Shown: positions 6,432 to 8,129 of the stretch, piece by piece
Numbering within the stretch: the stretch's first letter is position 1
Layout: each line of letters opens with the position of its first letter
Assembly (NCBI GenBank): GCA_036501535.1
Contig: DASYAE010000269.1
Span: 1-8,129, forward strand
DNA: 8,129 nucleotides
Origin: DASYAE01 sp036501535
GTDB lineage: Bacteria; Actinomycetota; Actinomycetes; Streptomycetales; Catenulisporaceae
Direction: 5' to 3'
Notes under the pieces: model-generated
Databases searched by the model: none
What the model saw: the letters and a program-made list of their open reading frames with translations, nothing else
What the model was told of the DNA's origin: nothing
Translations under genes and position numbers: made by a program

Positions 6432-6462
6432 GCCGGAGGTCGCGTCGGAACGAAGGGGAACC

Positions 6463-7107
6463 ATGTCGGCCACCACTCTGCACGCACAACCGCCGGTGAC
6501 GGGCCGGGTAGTCACAAGGCATCCGAAGCGGGCCGACGCCCGGCGCAACGCCGAGGCGATCCTCGACGCGGCCCTGGTCTGCCTCTCCCGCGACGCGGAC
6601 GCGAGCATCAGCGAGATAGCCGCGGCCGCCGGGGTCGGCCGCGTCACCCTCTACGGCCACTACCCGTCGCGCGCAGACCTGCTGGACGCGGTCCTGTCCC
6701 GAGCGCTCGAGCAGGCCGAACGGGCCGTCGCCGCAGCCGCCGAACTGCCGCCCGCCGACCCGCGCCAGGCCCTGGGCGACCTGGTTGCCGCAAGCTGGCA
6801 GCAGATCGTGCGCTTCCGCAGACTGCTGGCCGCGACCCAGCACGCACTGCCGCCCGAGCGCCGACACGCCCGGCACGACCGGGTCTTCGGCCGAGTCGAA
6901 GTCCTGATCGCCGGCGGACAGCGCTGCGGGGCGTTCCGCCGGGACATGCCGACCTCCTGGCTCGTCGCCCTCTTCTACAGCGCCCTGCACACCGCCGCGG
7001 CCGAGATCGGCGCAGGCCGGCTCGCCGCGTCCGACGCACCGAGAACGGTCACCGCCACACTGCTCGCGGCCTACGCACCCGCGCAGCGATCGGGGCAAGC
7101 GGCCTGA
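6463..7107 (+). CDS. TetR/AcrR-family transcriptional repressor
   Basis: The 214-residue product has the family's usual length. Its N-terminal helix-turn-helix spans about residues 29-75: RNAEAILDAALVCLSRDAD, then ISEIAAAAGVGRVTLYGHYPSRADLLDAVL. This matches the TetR_N pattern, with the TLYGHYPSR turn in place of the commoner TLYRHFPSK. The C-terminal ligand-binding and dimer region is helical and does not reveal the ligand; Gln/Arg-rich helices lie around 107-135. Such repressors bind a palindromic operator near their own promoter and release it on ligand binding. The ATG has AAGGGGA at 6453-6459 as its ribosome binding site. The gene is divergent from the SARP gene and followed by a hairpin terminator, so it is probably monocistronic. 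Likely targets are itself, the SARP gene or the downstream hydrolase gene; this is inferred from position only. Confidence 0.9.
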   Translation: MSATTLHAQPPVTGRVVTRHPKRADARRNAEAILDAALVCLSRDADASISEIAAAAGVGRVTLYGHYPSRADLLDAVLSRALEQAERAVAAAAELPPADPRQALGDLVAASWQQIVRFRRLLAATQHALPPERRHARHDRVFGRVEVLIAGGQRCGAFRRDMPTSWLVALFYSALHTAAAEIGAGRLAASDAPRTVTATLLAAYAPAQRSGQAA

Positions 7108-7111
7108 GTCG

Positions 7112-7143
7112 CCCGGCGGGTGGAAGCCGGACCCGCCGGGTTT
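7112..7143 (+). terminator. Intrinsic terminator after the TetR gene
   Basis: CCCGGCGGGT (7112-7121) is a perfect 10-bp complement of ACCCGCCGGG (7131-7140), with a 9-nt loop, followed by TTT. It starts 4 bp after the stop codon. The short T-run is normal for actinobacterial terminators. It separates the TetR gene from the hydrolase gene. Confidence 0.8.
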
Positions 7144-7231
7144 AAGTCCTCGACGTCAGCCGGGCGGGATCAGGCGCAGTTCCCTGAAGGAGGCTGCGGT
7201 CTGGTTCCCGGGCCGCGGCCGTCCGCCCGGC

Positions 7232-7237
7232 TACGCT
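7232..7237 (+). promoter_or_regulatory. Candidate -10 element of a leaderless promoter for the hydrolase
   Basis: TACGCT (7232-7237) is followed by seven bases and the ATG at 7245, the TANNNT spacing typical of leaderless actinobacterial genes. No ribosome binding site is present in the intervening bases. The -35 region (around 7208-7213) is GC-only and unconvincing, as is often the case in these promoters. Confidence 0.55.
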
Positions 7238-7244
7238 CTGGATC

Positions 7245-7895
7245 ATGCAGGAAGTCGTCACCACGCCCGTGGGCCAGGCGCGGATCACCCGCCACCCCTC
7301 CCCCGGCCGCCGCGCCGTTCTCATGTTGGGCCACGGCGCCGGCGGCGGTGTAGAGGCGCCGGACCTGCAAGCACTGGCCGCCGCGCTGCCCGCACACGGC
7401 GTTGAGGTCGTGCTGGTCGAGCAGCCATGGCGGGTAGCCGGAAAGCGGATCGCCCCGGCGCCGAAGACACTTGACGCGGCGTGGGTTCCGATCGTCGAGC
7501 ACGTACGCGGGATGTCGTCAGACGACACGACTGGCCCAACCGGCACCGCCCCGCTCTTCGTCGGCGGCCGCAGCGCAGGAGCACGCGTCGCCTGCCGAAC
7601 CGGCGCAACGAGCGGCGCTGCCGGTGTACTCGCCCTGGCCTTTCCACTGCATCCCCCAGGCAAGCCAGAGAAGTCCCGGGCCGCCGAACTACTCGGCACC
7701 GGCCTTCCCACCGTAATCGTCCAAGGCGGAGCCGATCCGTTCGGCACCCCGGCGGAATTCCCCGAACTGCCGCCGACCCACCGCCTGGTCGCACTGCCCG
7801 CAGGCAGCCACGAGTTCACGGTCCGGAAGGACCAGAATCCCGTACTCGCCCTCATCGTCGAGAGCGTCACCGCATGGATCAGCGACCGAATTTAG
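7245..7895 (+). CDS. Small alpha/beta hydrolase, KANL3/TEX30-like family
   Basis: The 216-residue protein shows the compact fold of this family. GHGAGGG at 29-35 forms the oxyanion loop. The nucleophile elbow GGRSAGARVA (107-116) has Ser110 in a G-x-S-x-G motif. VIVQGGADPFG (157-167) supplies Asp164, and LPAGSHEF (184-191) supplies His189, so all three triad residues are present in the expected order. EQPWRVAGKR (59-68) matches the family's conserved segment after the second strand. Related bacterial proteins are uncharacterised hydrolases, possibly acting on esters or thioesters; the substrate cannot be told. No signal peptide or membrane segment is visible, so it should be cytosolic. The start is ATG 7245, with leaderless-type spacing to TACGCT. 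It follows the TetR gene after a terminator, so it is probably transcribed separately, although the repressor could act on its promoter. Confidence 0.85.
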   Translation: MQEVVTTPVGQARITRHPSPGRRAVLMLGHGAGGGVEAPDLQALAAALPAHGVEVVLVEQPWRVAGKRIAPAPKTLDAAWVPIVEHVRGMSSDDTTGPTGTAPLFVGGRSAGARVACRTGATSGAAGVLALAFPLHPPGKPEKSRAAELLGTGLPTVIVQGGADPFGTPAEFPELPPTHRLVALPAGSHEFTVRKDQNPVLALIVESVTAWISDRI

Positions 7896-8129
7896 CGACC
7901 ACCCAAGTCTTCCACGCTGGGACTCGGCCACGGCAGTAAGTTCGCTGGAACTCGAGGCGACCGCGGGGCCTGCTTGGCCAGTTGAGTTCAGCGCAAGACG
8001 ACCGCGGTAACCGGTCCATGGTGATCCGTCGCGTGACCCGAAGTAGCCCAGCCTGCATCGTCGCGGCGGATTACCACGGGCATCAGTTGACTTCAAATCC
8101 GCTCCGCACTAAAGCAAAGACCAAAGGCG
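7896..8129. other. Non-coding or unassigned end region, less GC-rich
   Basis: No frame here shows a recognisable product. A weak hairpin after the hydrolase stop (7903-7909 with 7921-7927, one mismatch, 11-nt loop) may help end its transcript. One plus-strand frame stays open from 7940 to the window end, with an ATG at 8018, but it has no ribosome binding site and its last codons (Thr-Lys-Ala-Lys-Thr-Lys) are unlike the neighbouring genes. TTGACT (8087-8092), 17 bp, then TAAAGC (8110-8115) is a possible promoter for a gene beyond the edge. Base composition is visibly more AT-rich after about 8070. Confidence 0.5.

Noticed and set aside
7689..8096. Minus-strand open frame (135 codons) over the hydrolase end
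   Set aside because: It overlaps the catalytic part of the hydrolase in antisense, has no recognised motif and no ribosome binding site.
8084..8115. tRNA T-loop-like TTCAAATCC (8092-8100), possible tRNA end or attachment site
   Set aside because: The flanking bases do not form the 5-bp T-stem, no anticodon arm or acceptor stem is found upstream, and no CCA follows. A 9-base match is not enough.
1..8129. Biosynthetic gene cluster
   Set aside because: A SARP, a TetR repressor, an oxidoreductase and a hydrolase could belong to one, but no polyketide, peptide or terpene synthase, tailoring set or transporter is in view.

Overview
The window is very GC-rich with strong third-position GC bias. 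It encodes an AfsR-type SARP regulator, a STAS-domain protein, promoters that look leaderless, and a rare TTA codon in the regulator. All of this points to the chromosome of an actinomycete (Streptomyces/Catenulispora-like); the genus cannot be fixed from the sequence. No rRNA, convincing tRNA, transposase, integrase or CRISPR array is visible.

Layout. 1-706 (minus): N-terminal part of a berberine-bridge-like FAD-linked oxidoreductase that runs off the left edge, with a Pro/Thr-rich leader made of 18-bp imperfect repeats. 707-850: divergent promoter region. 851-1201 (plus): short stand-alone STAS protein whose usual phosphoserine position is not Ser. 1344-2582 (plus): four-helix membrane protein resembling the C-terminal part of DUF2207/YciQ-like proteins. 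2616-2939 (plus): small soluble protein that looks like the C-terminal remnant of a secreted protein. 2945-6271 (minus): SARP with winged-helix, BTAD, NB-ARC and TPR modules, ending 5 bp from the stop of the preceding convergent gene. 6272-6462: divergent intergenic region with a 14-bp direct repeat spaced by 40 bp. 6463-7107 (plus): TetR-family repressor followed by a good intrinsic terminator. 7245-7895 (plus): small KANL3/TEX30-like alpha/beta hydrolase with a leaderless-type start. 7896-8129: no supported gene, noticeably less GC-rich.

How the genes may work together. The two clear transcription regulators (SARP and TetR) are divergent and share one regulatory region, so cross- or autoregulation is plausible. 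The TTA codon would add a translational (bldA-type) check on the SARP if the host uses that system. The oxidoreductase and hydrolase could be targets, but there is no biosynthetic cluster core in view and the link is only positional. I see no convincing new multi-gene system. The most useful leads are the shared SARP/TetR operator region, the TTA codon, the uniform eight-repeat TPR array, and the atypical STAS and membrane proteins.
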